A stretch of 64,000 bases of DNA from Chitinophaga sp. CF118. GTDB taxonomy: Bacteria; Bacteroidota; Bacteroidia; Chitinophagales; Chitinophagaceae. The stretch spans positions 1-64,000 of the forward strand of contig NZ_FOMK01000006.1 in the NCBI RefSeq assembly GCF_900112615.1, written 5' to 3'. The stretch's first letter is position 1; every line of letters begins with the position of its first letter. The translations under genes were made by a program, and so were the position numbers. Of this stretch, positions 16,093 to 24,774 are shown in pieces. Under the pieces are notes generated by a model. The model made no database searches and was not told the origin of the DNA. It saw nothing but the letters and a program-made list of their open reading frames with translations.

Positions 16093-17478
16093 ATGCACAA
16101 TAGTAATTATAAAAATATACCACAATTTAATTTTCCTTTTAAGCTCCATAGATGTGGCATTTTAGCTATGCTTATTTTCTTCCTATTTACTAGTTGTTCT
16201 TATAAAAGATTAAATCAATTAGTTTACTCACCTTTAATAATTGACTCCTCAAAATTTATAACCACAGAAAAACTAAAAGAACTCGAAAGCTCTTTCACAA
16301 CTCCTGGTATTAAATATATTATTCAAGTAGTAGATTCTCTTGACAAGCTTAATATTGGGTCTTTGGCAGATAAAATGGCTGATTCTATAATAAGCAGTAA
16401 TAGTGATAAAGAAGAATTTAAAAAAAGGGCAGTTTATCTTCTAGTTTCCAAAAGAGAATCTTTAGTACAAGTCCGAGTTTCAAAAGAGCTATTTATTCAA
16501 GCATATTTTGGAGGAATTATTTCTGGACAAACATATTCCAAGATACAAAATTCAGCAAAAACTATTGGACTGAACCAAGCTCTAATTAACATGGTAACTC
16601 ACTTATCAAAGGAAATACCTAAAATATACAATAAATCATTTTTTCAGAGCATGATTTATAATAGTATAACACAGGAAATTATCCTTGAAATAGAGGAACT
16701 TGGCACTCCTTCAGAAAGTTTCTATAGTAATGACGTTTTAAAACCTTTACTAAAGATTAGTTTATTCACATCAAAATATTTTAAAGGCTGGTGGGTTTCA
16801 TTTTTGTTATCCGTTTTATTAGTTTATTTAGTTAGAAGCCTATTAAAATATCTATTTAAAAGTATATTTTCCGGTATAACTAAACGACCAAATGTAGTAG
16901 CTCTATTAAATGTTATCGTCAATTTTATAATTGATATTGCAATTATTATTCCTCCTATACAAGTTGCGATATCCCTCTCTGGAGCTAGAGTAGAAGATCA
17001 AATTTCTTTAAATGCTTCAGGAATAAATCTATCGAAGTATTTCATATGGCCAGATTATTTTAGCGAGGGTACTAGTTTTTGGTTTGTTTTACTAATCGCT
17101 ATAGTTAGATTTTTTAAGGGGGTTGTAGAAAATAGAGAACTTATGAAATATGCAAATCTAGATAAACATAAGCAAGTGCAGTTACATGCATTTAATATTG
17201 ATAATAATCCTTTAAATGCTCATACTTTAGAAATTCTAGCACATGGAAGATACGGAGATGCAAATGTCGATAGATTTTCTGAAGCTCCATATTCATACAC
17301 TTTGGAAAGAGTTTTAGTAAGAAATTTATTCACAGGAATCAGATGGGGCCTTTTATGTTGGCTTTTCTTTATTAAAGGGTTTGCATTACTTATTCTATTG
17401 TTTATAATATTTGACATAGCATTTGAACTGATTAAAGATAAATTTTTACAAAAACGACATTCTCATGAGCATTTATGA
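16093..17478 (+). CDS. TPM-domain lipoprotein-like membrane protein
   Basis: 461 residues. The start has a hydrophobic segment ending in a lipobox-like 'LFTSC' (C35). Residues about 50 to 185 look like a TPM domain ('TPGIKYIIQVVDSL', 'RAVYLLVSKRESLVQVRVSK'), the extracytoplasmic fold of Psb32/YgcG-type proteins. Three to four membrane helices follow: 'GWWVSFLLSVLLVYLVRSLL' near 230, 'VIVNFIIDIAIIIPPI' near 278, 'FWFVLLIAIVRFF' near 330 and 'GLLCWLFFIKGFALLILLFI' near 420. Between the last two is a cytoplasmic loop of about 80 residues. Its position after the DACNV gene suggests a membrane partner or effector controlled by that protein. The end overlaps the next gene by 14 bases. Confidence 0.65.
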   Translation: MHNSNYKNIPQFNFPFKLHRCGILAMLIFFLFTSCSYKRLNQLVYSPLIIDSSKFITTEKLKELESSFTTPGIKYIIQVVDSLDKLNIGSLADKMADSIISSNSDKEEFKKRAVYLLVSKRESLVQVRVSKELFIQAYFGGIISGQTYSKIQNSAKTIGLNQALINMVTHLSKEIPKIYNKSFFQSMIYNSITQEIILEIEELGTPSESFYSNDVLKPLLKISLFTSKYFKGWWVSFLLSVLLVYLVRSLLKYLFKSIFSGITKRPNVVALLNVIVNFIIDIAIIIPPIQVAISLSGARVEDQISLNASGINLSKYFIWPDYFSEGTSFWFVLLIAIVRFFKGVVENRELMKYANLDKHKQVQLHAFNIDNNPLNAHTLEILAHGRYGDANVDRFSEAPYSYTLERVLVRNLFTGIRWGLLCWLFFIKGFALLILLFIIFDIAFELIKDKFLQKRHSHEHL

Positions 17479-17869
17479 TTATTGCCAAATAACAGAAATT
17501 CAAATAGAATATTTAGGCAAAACGCATGTTTTCAAAGATTCCAACGAGCCTCATAATGATTGGCAAAGTGCTACAAAAGTCTGTACTGATGTAATGAATG
17601 AATTAAGAAAAATAAAGGAGCCTAAAAGTTTTTTATTTATTCCAAAATATAAAGTGCGAATTGATAGGAATCATGGAGGATTCAAAAACTCTGTTGAATG
17701 CAAGGGGACCAACTATGAAATGGTTGTTTTTATTGAATTTTGGAAGTTAGATTGTGATAAGAAAAATATTTACATAGATTATAGAACAAAGAAAATTCCG
17801 TCATACGAAGACTTCCAAATATGGGAAAAAGTAATTGACGGAATGATTAAGACAAATTCAAAACTTTAA
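17465..17869 (+). CDS. Small protein, third gene of DACNV operon
   Basis: 134 residues with no recognised domain. It starts at an ATG 14 bases inside the preceding gene, so expression is coupled. The composition is charged and soluble, with an alternating strand/helix pattern ('FLFIPKYKVRIDR', 'YEMVVFIEFWKLDC', 'NIYIDYRTKKIP'). A partner or inhibitor of the membrane protein is conceivable, but no evidence exists beyond gene order. Confidence 0.6.
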   Translation: MSIYDYCQITEIQIEYLGKTHVFKDSNEPHNDWQSATKVCTDVMNELRKIKEPKSFLFIPKYKVRIDRNHGGFKNSVECKGTNYEMVVFIEFWKLDCDKKNIYIDYRTKKIPSYEDFQIWEKVIDGMIKTNSKL

Positions 17870-18103
17870 TTAAACAAGCCGCACTGCCACAACAAAAGGT
17901 TTGCCGCAAGGCTGGCGGATGGAACAAAAATCGGCTTCTGTACTGCTATCAACTAATATCGGGCTTGACCGAATTTTATTTTATCAGAATGGGAAAACTT
18001 GGATAGGCACAAGAATACATAATGTAATTACAGCTGATTAATGCACCAATTGCAACTTTCTACAAACCAAAAACTTGTTACATTTCATAGAATAATAAAT
18101 GCC

Positions 18104-19561
18104 ATGAACTCGACAACCCGAATTTTGATAATTTTGATTTGCTGCCTACTTTCTTTTTTACCTGTATTGTACGCCATAGATACTCTTATTTTAAACAAGC
18201 CAGTTCCTGCAAGTAAGTTCGGTAATTTTCAGGAAGGTGGATTTTATATAAGGAACAAAGCTTTTATCGTTCCATATATGAGTAGTGAACCTAGCTTATT
18301 TTATTTTATTCAACTAAAATCGCTTTCTAACCCAATATATTTTATAAAGTGCAGCTTTAATATAATAAACAATAAGCCTGATGTTGTATATTCAAACATA
18401 GTCAGAAAATCTGTAGTAATTGATAGTTCCAATGTTAAATACCTTCATTTGAAGAGAAATTTTGGTCTGCTGGATGTATTCCATAGTAATATTGGTGTTA
18501 TTTCACTTGATTCGGGATCGAATTCAGAATTAAAACTATCTTTTTGTAATGTAAAATATGCTGTAATAATAAAAAATTCAACGAATGTAGATTTACATTT
18601 CTATGATGTTAATTTTGTCGATTCATCTGTTTTCAGAGTTATAAGTTCAAGCATTAAAAATGTCTCATTTCATTCTGCAGATCGGACGAAAACTCAGTAT
18701 TATTATTTTGCAAATGATACTATTGATAATGTAACCTTCCTAACTAATGAAGATTCGCTAAACTCACCATACACTTTTGGTGGGTCTTTTAAGCATATAT
18801 ATAATTTCCGAGCATGCCATATTAATTCGGATTTTACCTTTTTTCAAAGAGATCCAGATGCTAAGATTGTATTCGATAGGTGCACGTTCGGTCCTGACGC
18901 ATATCTGTCGGATATGGTTGTTGATCGTATAGATTTTATCAATTGTAGAGATCTAAGAGAAAAAGTGAGCATAGGCTTTAGAGAACACAATATCCAGAGT
19001 CAACTCAGACTAGTGAACTCAGATATTGAAAATATTGAAATTGTATGGAACAACGGGTTAAGGCTTGTTTTCGATTCGTCTGATAATCGAGACGTCATTG
19101 GTAATACCTTCGAAAGTCTACTTGCAAAGTATAAATTCGGCGGAAAGAAAGATAGTTACCAACGAGTAGATTTACAAGCTAGAACTATTGAGCAATCGAA
19201 GATTGTTCACTTAATAGATAAATATTGGTGGTATTATAGTTATAAGAAATATCTTGTCTTCTTATGGGTAATAGGATTATTGATATTATTCACCTTTATT
19301 AACTACTGTAAATGGAATGGTGTACAGCTGACATATCCGATATTGTTTATTGAAAATTGCTATTATAATGATCTAAATATGCGATTAAAGAAAGTCAAGA
19401 TTGTTTTTATTTATACGGCTTTTATATTCTTTGCATTGAAGATAGATCTTGATAAACTGAAAGTTCACAATCATTTGGGTTACATTGTCTGGTTCTTTTT
19501 TCAATATTTGACTGGTCTTTCTTGCTTGCTATTTATCTTCAACGCTATATTACATATTTAG
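18104..19561 (+). CDS. Membrane protein with large beta-rich outer domain
   Basis: 485 residues from the ATG at 18104 (an ATG at 18041 would add a non-signal head). A signal peptide 'ILIILICCLLSFLPVLYA' is followed by about 350 residues of short alternating hydrophobic strands with asparagines and serines ('FIKCSFNIINNKPDVVYSNI', 'LKLSFCNVKYAVIIKNS', 'IVFDRCTFGPDAYLSDM'), which suggests a right-handed beta-helix similar to pentapeptide-like or pectate-lyase-like folds. Three C-terminal membrane helices follow ('YLVFLWVIGLLILFTFINYC', 'VFIYTAFIFFALKI', 'LGYIVWFFFQYLTG'). I know no family with this layout. It ends the accessory gene set before the mobile-element cluster. Confidence 0.55.
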   Translation: MNSTTRILIILICCLLSFLPVLYAIDTLILNKPVPASKFGNFQEGGFYIRNKAFIVPYMSSEPSLFYFIQLKSLSNPIYFIKCSFNIINNKPDVVYSNIVRKSVVIDSSNVKYLHLKRNFGLLDVFHSNIGVISLDSGSNSELKLSFCNVKYAVIIKNSTNVDLHFYDVNFVDSSVFRVISSSIKNVSFHSADRTKTQYYYFANDTIDNVTFLTNEDSLNSPYTFGGSFKHIYNFRACHINSDFTFFQRDPDAKIVFDRCTFGPDAYLSDMVVDRIDFINCRDLREKVSIGFREHNIQSQLRLVNSDIENIEIVWNNGLRLVFDSSDNRDVIGNTFESLLAKYKFGGKKDSYQRVDLQARTIEQSKIVHLIDKYWWYYSYKKYLVFLWVIGLLILFTFINYCKWNGVQLTYPILFIENCYYNDLNMRLKKVKIVFIYTAFIFFALKIDLDKLKVHNHLGYIVWFFFQYLTGLSCLLFIFNAILHI

Positions 19562-19652
19562 CACTTATCTCCCTGATCTTGATAAAATACCCGTCAAAAT
19601 AAAAGCCTCCAACTTTCGTCGGAGGAGAATAACCTTTATTTACAAGATTTAT

Positions 19653-19718
19653 ACAAATGAAGTTTTATCAGAATACGGCAGATGACTAATTGTCCCAGAT
19701 TGATCTTTAGGCTTATGC
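19653..19718 (-). pseudogene. 3' remnant of a second integrase
   Basis: These 66 bases match, with few differences, the 3' end of the intact integrase at 20641 to 20706, including the C-terminal 'KPKDQS..ISHLPYSD.TSFV'. The match stops at ATGC, exactly where the IS21-type end (TGTAATC..) begins. So an older integrase of the same kind was cut by the insertion sequence. Confidence 0.7.
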
Positions 19719-20303
19719 TGTAATCGGTAATCTAAAGTGCAGAGTTTTTGGCAATCAGGAGTGCAGAACATTTGGCAACAATGACTACACAATAAATGGC
19801 AACAAGAGTGCAGAGCATGTACCAAAAGTAAGAGAGTTGAGTTAGTCTTCAAAAATTGTTTTCCTATTTTCCAGACGGTAGCTCTTCCCACTAAGGCTTA
19901 TGACCTCGCACTGGAACAGTAATCTATCCAGTAAAGCTGTTGCTAGTACCTCGTCGCCCAGCATCTGTGCCCATTCTGCCGGTTTTTTGTTGGTCGTAAT
20001 AATGAATGAAGTCTTTTCATAAATCTGATTAATAAAATTAAACAGGCTCACCGCTTCCTTTTTCTCTACCGGGAATAGCATGATATCATCAATAACAACA
20101 AGATGAGCTTGTAGCAACCGCTTGTATTCCGCTTTAGCGGTGTTGGTAATTTCTTTCATTTTCAGTGTATTGATCAGGCTATCAATCGTCCTGAAGTAGG
20201 CCTTATAGCCTTTTTTCACAGCTTCTACGCATAATCCTGCTGAGATGAATGTTTTTCCTGTACCGGATGGACCCATGAGAATAATATTATAAATTTGATC
20301 CAT
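19719..20303 (-). mobile_element. IS21-family remnant
   Basis: Four spaced repeats of about 22 bases (AGTGCAGAGTTTTTGGCAAT at 19737; GTGCAGAACATTTGGCAACA at 19761; further copies near 19783 and 19806) are the multiple terminal repeats typical of IS21 ends. The element starts with TGT and carries a 5'-truncated istB. istA and the other end are absent. Confidence 0.75.
19842..20303 (-). pseudogene. istB: IS21 helper ATPase IstB, N-terminally truncated
   Basis: 153 residues of the AAA+ transposition helper. Walker A 'GPSGTGKTF' comes at residue 11, then 'HLVVIDDIMLFPV' (Walker B) and 'SFIITTNKKPAEWAQ' (sensor I). Full IstB is about 245 residues with the P-loop near 110, so the first 95 residues are missing. 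Sequence beyond 20303 has no istB character, which marks a deletion junction. Confidence 0.85.
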
Positions 20304-20335
20304 CCAATGAAGTATTAACCCAAAAACAAACTGAT

Positions 20336-20584
20336 ATGATAAAGCATGATGAATTGATTATAATGCGGGCAATTGCTATTTGTTTCAAACCATTCTTAAA
20401 ACCAGAAGAAGCATTGATTTACTGCAATTTAGGAAGAACTCAATTTGCTAAGAAGTGCGAGGAATCTGGAGTTTATAAGAATGACAACGGGTATTTCAGA
20501 CGCGAAGAAATTGATAAAATGTTGTCCGGTGAAACGTTATCACCTTCTTTGTCTGTTCCGAAGCACAAGTTGAAAGTCGCATAG
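20336..20584 (+). CDS. Helix-turn-helix protein, excisionase-like
   Basis: 82 residues. The centre 'LKPEEALIYCNLGRTQFAKK' followed by 'FRREEIDKMLSG' fits the winged/MerR-like helix-turn-helix used by excisionases and similar small DNA-binding proteins ('..EAa.yLgvsr..f.k.c.e.gi....ngyyrkeeid.ml'). It lies tail-to-tail with the integrase and shares its terminator region. This supports a role in island excision or integrase control. Confidence 0.65.
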   Translation: MIKHDELIIMRAIAICFKPFLKPEEALIYCNLGRTQFAKKCEESGVYKNDNGYFRREEIDKMLSGETLSPSLSVPKHKLKVA

Positions 20585-20589
20585 CAACA

Positions 20590-20627
20590 AAAGGCCATTC
20601 TCAGTACAGAATGGCCTTTGTTGTTTT
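20590..20627. terminator. Terminator between excisionase-like gene and integrase
   Basis: AAAGGCCATTCT pairs with AGAATGGCCTTT around a six-base loop and is followed by GTTGTTTT. It lies between two convergent genes and has A-rich sequence on the other side, so it may serve both. Confidence 0.75.
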
Positions 20628-20635
20628 AACAGTAC

Positions 20636-21730
20636 TTACACAAACGAAGTTATATCAGAATAGGGCAGATGACTAATTGCCTCAGATTGATCTTTAGGTT
20701 TATGCCTCTTGTATGTTTGCTGCACCTGCCTTGTAGTGGTATGGCCCATAAGATAAGCAATGGTGACATCATCCACATTCTTATCTTTTAGCAGAATAGA
20801 AAAACTTAAACGGGCACAAGACCAGGTAATGTTCTTATCGATTTTTGCCCTGTTCACCCATTCATCCAGGACTTTATTTGCTCCATTAGCTGTTGGCAAA
20901 GCAAACACTTTGTTATTGGCTATATATTTGCCCAATGATAACCTTTTCATTTCTTCGAGAATGGCTAATGAAATAGGGTGCAAAGTTAACGTAACAGGTT
21001 TTCCGGTTTTCTTTTGGATAATCCGGGTGATCAGTATTGCTCCTTGAATGTCTTTCCATTCCAGCCTTTTGACATCCACCCATCTTAGACCAGTATAGCA
21101 GCTAAACAGAAACGCCAGCTTTACCTGTTGATTAAAACAGGGAGTATTCAGCAGGGAAATATATTCTTCTGCTTCCAGGTGTTCCTTTAAGGCAATACTG
21201 GCATTTTTAAGAGCAGGAATATCTTCGGTAGGATTTATCCTGTAATAACCATCTTTAGTAGCGGCTTTTACTACCCATTTGAACCGGGCGTAATAGTTGG
21301 CAGGTGTTTCACCTGTCAGCGTATCCAGCAAATATTGTCTAAAGCGTTTGCAAAAGTTCTCTGTGATATCAACGGGTGCAATTGAATCCCTTTTTATGAA
21401 GGTCTTAAATTTTGACAGACAGTATACTAAATGCCGGTTTCCTTCCCGTTTATTCAGTGCAATGAAATCCTGGAAATATTCTACGAAATTAGTCTTGAAC
21501 TTATGAGCCGGAATAATAGGAGTACCTATAGCTTGTTGTTCTATTGTAAGTTGGCTTTTCTTTGTTTCCAGTATTTTCAGTGCTTCTTTATTAAAATTTT
21601 TCTGTTCCTGGTTTTTAGGCCGGGTATAAATAAAGATGCCAGTAGAAGGACGTTGACCAGCTCCACGTCCGAGATCGTAAAAGAAATAGGTTTTATCTCC
21701 TGCTTTATTTGTCTTTTCTCCAATGTTCAT
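20636..21730 (-). CDS. Tyrosine recombinase (island integrase)
   Basis: 364 residues of a Bacteroidota-type phage integrase: an arm-binding N-terminal domain, a SAM-like core-binding domain (about 105 to 200), and a catalytic domain. Catalytic residues seen: arginine in 'TGLRWVDV', R307 in 'SCARLSF', H330 in 'LMGHTTT' and the nucleophile tyrosine Y340 in 'QQTYKRH'. The usual histidine three residues before R307 is a serine (S304). The gene lies about 300 bases from tRNA-Leu with its start facing the tRNA, the normal place for an island integrase. A second, broken copy of its 3' end lies at 19653. Confidence 0.9.
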   Translation of the reverse strand: MNIGEKTNKAGDKTYFFYDLGRGAGQRPSTGIFIYTRPKNQEQKNFNKEALKILETKKSQLTIEQQAIGTPIIPAHKFKTNFVEYFQDFIALNKREGNRHLVYCLSKFKTFIKRDSIAPVDITENFCKRFRQYLLDTLTGETPANYYARFKWVVKAATKDGYYRINPTEDIPALKNASIALKEHLEAEEYISLLNTPCFNQQVKLAFLFSCYTGLRWVDVKRLEWKDIQGAILITRIIQKKTGKPVTLTLHPISLAILEEMKRLSLGKYIANNKVFALPTANGANKVLDEWVNRAKIDKNITWSCARLSFSILLKDKNVDDVTIAYLMGHTTTRQVQQTYKRHKPKDQSEAISHLPYSDITSFV

Positions 21731-21764
21731 AGCATTTCATTTTTAGTGGTGATAGCAGAAAAAA

Positions 21765-21940
21765 ACCTTGATAAGACTATACAACAACACTATTTAGGCA
21801 TTCTGAATTTTTTCGATAACAGAAGTACAAATGCCGCTGCGGAATCATTCAATGCCAAGATTAAAGCCTTCAGAAATGCTTTGCGGGGAGTGAGAGATGT
21901 GGAATTTTTTCTTTACAGACTAGCTAAAATCTATGCCTAG
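21765..21940 (+). pseudogene. Transposase C-terminal remnant
   Basis: The frame ends 'LNFFDNRSTNAAAESFNAKI', 'KAFRNALRGVRDVEFFLYRL'. This is the conserved end of DDE transposases of the ISL3/ISAon1 type common in Bacteroidota. Everything upstream is missing; the frame before about 21765 is antisense to the integrase start. It lies between the integrase and the tRNA. Confidence 0.8.
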
Positions 21941-21989
21941 ATTCCTAATCCCCCAAGAAAAAGCGTGATTTTATGACATTCGGGGAATA

Positions 21990-22022
21990 AAAAAGCTCTG
22001 TAAATCAATGACTTACAGAGCT
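21990..22022 (-). terminator. Terminator after tRNA-Leu
   Basis: AGCTCTGTAA and TTACAGAGCT form a 10-base perfect stem, followed on the minus strand by a T-run. It begins six bases after the tRNA 3' end. Confidence 0.8.
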
Positions 22023-22028
22023 ATGAAG

Positions 22029-22112
22029 TGCCCAGAACTGGATTCGAACCAGCACATCCTTGCGAACGCTGCGACCTGAACACAGTGCGTCTACCAATTT
22101 CGCCATCTGGGC
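22029..22112 (-). tRNA. tRNA-Leu (anticodon CAG)
   Basis: A class II tRNA: acceptor GCCCAGA pairs with TCTGGGC; the D-arm holds GGTAGACGC; the anticodon loop TTCAGGT sits between CTGTG and CGCAG; a long variable arm follows; and the T-arm reads CTGGTTCGAATCCAG. CCA is not encoded. It likely marks the island boundary. Confidence 0.93.
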
Positions 22113-22161
22113 ATCTCGTTAGGGTTGCAAATGTAAACACTTTTTTAAAACGAACAAATTT

Positions 22162-24774
22162 TTATTGAACCAATAGCGCAACCGGGAATTGTTTCAATAC
22201 ATCTGCTACTATCAAAGCTCCTCCAGTAAAGATTTCGCCAGTGAAAATGTTCCTCCAGCGGGAGGGGGCACCAGTGGGTAATAATATGGTACCACAAAAA
22301 TCAGATCCAGGGAGTGGAGTTATTATCACTGCCCATTGTTTCCGGTAAGTCCGTGCGTATGCTAATATCTGGTCGGTACTACTTTGCAGGGGGAGGTAAT
22401 CACCTTCTATGAACAGGTCTGCATGTTCTTTGCGGCAGTGTAATGCTTTCCAGGTAGTAAATAGCTTCTGCAACCCTTGCGAACGTCCGGCTGTCAGATA
22501 TGGAAAGAGGGAACCTTCCTGTTCCTTTTGACGTATAGCAGCCAGTGCTGATTTGCGGATTGTATAATCTACCGGCCGGCGGTTATCAGGGTCTACATAG
22601 CTATAGTCCCATAGTTCGCATCCCTGGTAGATATCCGGGATACCTGGGGCAGTGATCTTTATAAGTACCTGTACCAGTGAATTGGTAAAAGCATGTTCAT
22701 CTACTAAAGCGAGGAAGGGTTGTAAGCCGTCAAGGAAAGCCTTATCAGAAAGAATGCGATGTATAAATTTGGTACCCGCATCCTCATACGATGAAGAAGG
22801 ATTGGACCAGCTTGTTGAAATCTTCGCTTCACGTGCCGCCTTGATAAAATACTGTTGCAACCGCTCAATATAAGTGGACGTAACAACACCGGAAGATGGA
22901 AAGCCTGCTATGATGGACTGGTATATGAAGTATTCATCGTTGAGTTCGAGAGGAGAGCCATTCATCTCTCTCCACTCATTCACCTTTTTCTTCCATTCGC
23001 GGGGCAGCAGTGTTAACATATTAATCCTGATACGGGCATCTTCCCCTCTTTTGGTATCATGAGTAGCCGTAGTATTCAATGATTGAGGAGTATACTGCTG
23101 ACGGGTCTGCAGCCGCTTATGAAAGGTGTCTAATGAGAAATCAGTAGTATCAGGACTATCACCTACCTCATTGAATGACAATAAAGGATTGTATACATAG
23201 AAGGCGGTATCTTCCACACCTTTAGCCGTCAGGGGGCCAGTGAATTGCATTAACCGCTGGATGAATAACATGCGGGAGCGGGCTTTCCCTTTTTCAGGAA
23301 TCTCTTCCCAGCATGATTCCAGTAATGCCATCTCTGTTTCCACATTACGATTCTTTGCCCGTGCAAGTTCAAAAGTTTGCCGCACAATATCCAGCGTATA
23401 GTCTTCCAGGGGACTGGCGGCAGCAGGGTAGAGGCGATATACAGGCAGGCAGATCATGAATAAACCCAGGGCTTCCTTTAGCTTGTCGTGATTAATGTGT
23501 GCATCCGCCAGTTTTAATGTATAACAGTAACGCACAAGGTTTTCCCATTCACCGGCCATGTACTTTTCCAGGATGAGCCGTTTCTTCTCATATACAGTTT
23601 GTTTGTAGTCGTGCATGGAAGGCAACAGTTCCTTGTAAAAGCGGCGTAGTTGTGCTGCACCTTTGTTGTTGCTCAGGAGGTGATTGGTGTATGATAAGAA
23701 TTCATAACCGCTGGTACCTTGCAGAGACCAGTCCGAAGGAAAAGATTCATGGCTTTCCAGGATCTTTTCCGCTATGATATAGCAACTGCTGCCAAACATC
23801 TGGCGTAGTTGATGGATATAAGCTGCGGGATCTTTGAGCCCGTCTATATGATCTATGCGTAAGCCTTGAATGAGTTCCTGCCTGTAAAGACTGTGCAGGA
23901 AGGTATGATATTCGTCAAATACCGGCTGCGCTTCCATCCGCAGAGTGATTAATTCATTTATGATGAAAAAGCGACGATAATTAATCTGACTGTCCGCTTC
24001 ATTCCATTTTGTTAACTGGTAATACTGTTGTTGTATTATCTGTAGCAGTAGTGTAGGATTATTATTCACCCGTTCTATTATACCATATAAAAGATCTGAT
24101 AGAGGAGTGAGTAATTTTTGTTTATTCTTAGTCCATTCAACAGTAGAAGTCCCTATTGTGGCCTGCTGATAAAGAGATGTGATCAGTTTGTTGAAGGGGA
24201 GTGCATCACTGCTGATAACGGTTGTGAGCAATACATCGTATGCAGCAACAGATAATGGAAATACCTGTTCGAAATAATTGATGGTAAAACCATTCGTTGT
24301 TACAGCCAATTTTATCTCCCCATCTTTCACACATTCTTTCAGCGTTTTACCCAGAAAGGGAGCCATAACTTTCCCTGCCAGTGAAAGATCCGGATGATGC
24401 CAGTCGATGTCGAAGTATTCGTAATAAGGGGAGAGGGGACCTCTTTCCATTACATCGTACAACCGTGTATTTGTAGTATGATATGCCATGTGATTGGGTA
24501 CGATGTCCTGTAGCCATGTCATCTGTTTTTGCTGCAGTTGCTGATGAATGGTTCGTAACTCTTCTATTGTACCAATGGCAGGATTGATTTGATGAGGATC
24601 TGTTATATTATACCCATTCTCATTGCCGGGAGCAGTTTTAAATACAGGAGATGCATAGATCGTTGAAATACCAAGATCATGCAGGTAATCCAGGATAGTC
24701 AGCAATTGCTGAAAGGTAAATCCTGCATGAAATTGTAAACGGTATGTCGCTGATGGAGGCCTGTAAGATTTCAT
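22162..24774 (-). CDS. treY: Malto-oligosyltrehalose synthase
   Basis: 870 residues of a GH13 enzyme that turns the reducing end of malto-oligosaccharides into a trehalosyl unit (TreY step of the TreYZ trehalose route; cytoplasmic). Family features: 'PSATYRLQFHAGFTFQQL' at the start, 'DIVPNHMAYH', 'GLRIDHIDGLKDPAAYIHQL' with the nucleophile aspartate, 'YIIAEKILES' with the acid glutamate, and 'TTATHDTKRGEDARIR'. The length fits (700 to 950). TreZ and other partners are not in this window. The upstream region has a 14-codon GH13-like stub (25106). Confidence 0.93.
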   Translation of the reverse strand: MKSYRPPSATYRLQFHAGFTFQQLLTILDYLHDLGISTIYASPVFKTAPGNENGYNITDPHQINPAIGTIEELRTIHQQLQQKQMTWLQDIVPNHMAYHTTNTRLYDVMERGPLSPYYEYFDIDWHHPDLSLAGKVMAPFLGKTLKECVKDGEIKLAVTTNGFTINYFEQVFPLSVAAYDVLLTTVISSDALPFNKLITSLYQQATIGTSTVEWTKNKQKLLTPLSDLLYGIIERVNNNPTLLLQIIQQQYYQLTKWNEADSQINYRRFFIINELITLRMEAQPVFDEYHTFLHSLYRQELIQGLRIDHIDGLKDPAAYIHQLRQMFGSSCYIIAEKILESHESFPSDWSLQGTSGYEFLSYTNHLLSNNKGAAQLRRFYKELLPSMHDYKQTVYEKKRLILEKYMAGEWENLVRYCYTLKLADAHINHDKLKEALGLFMICLPVYRLYPAAASPLEDYTLDIVRQTFELARAKNRNVETEMALLESCWEEIPEKGKARSRMLFIQRLMQFTGPLTAKGVEDTAFYVYNPLLSFNEVGDSPDTTDFSLDTFHKRLQTRQQYTPQSLNTTATHDTKRGEDARIRINMLTLLPREWKKKVNEWREMNGSPLELNDEYFIYQSIIAGFPSSGVVTSTYIERLQQYFIKAAREAKISTSWSNPSSSYEDAGTKFIHRILSDKAFLDGLQPFLALVDEHAFTNSLVQVLIKITAPGIPDIYQGCELWDYSYVDPDNRRPVDYTIRKSALAAIRQKEQEGSLFPYLTAGRSQGLQKLFTTWKALHCRKEHADLFIEGDYLPLQSSTDQILAYARTYRKQWAVIITPLPGSDFCGTILLPTGAPSRWRNIFTGEIFTGGALIVADVLKQFPVALLVQ

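Noticed and set aside
19598..19625. CCTCC/GGAGG hairpin as terminator of the gene at 18104
   Set aside because: The stem has a mismatch and no T-run follows, so it was too weak to list.
19649..19891. Minus-strand 80-residue frame
   Set aside because: It is a chance frame that runs through the IS21 terminal repeats and the integrase tail remnant.
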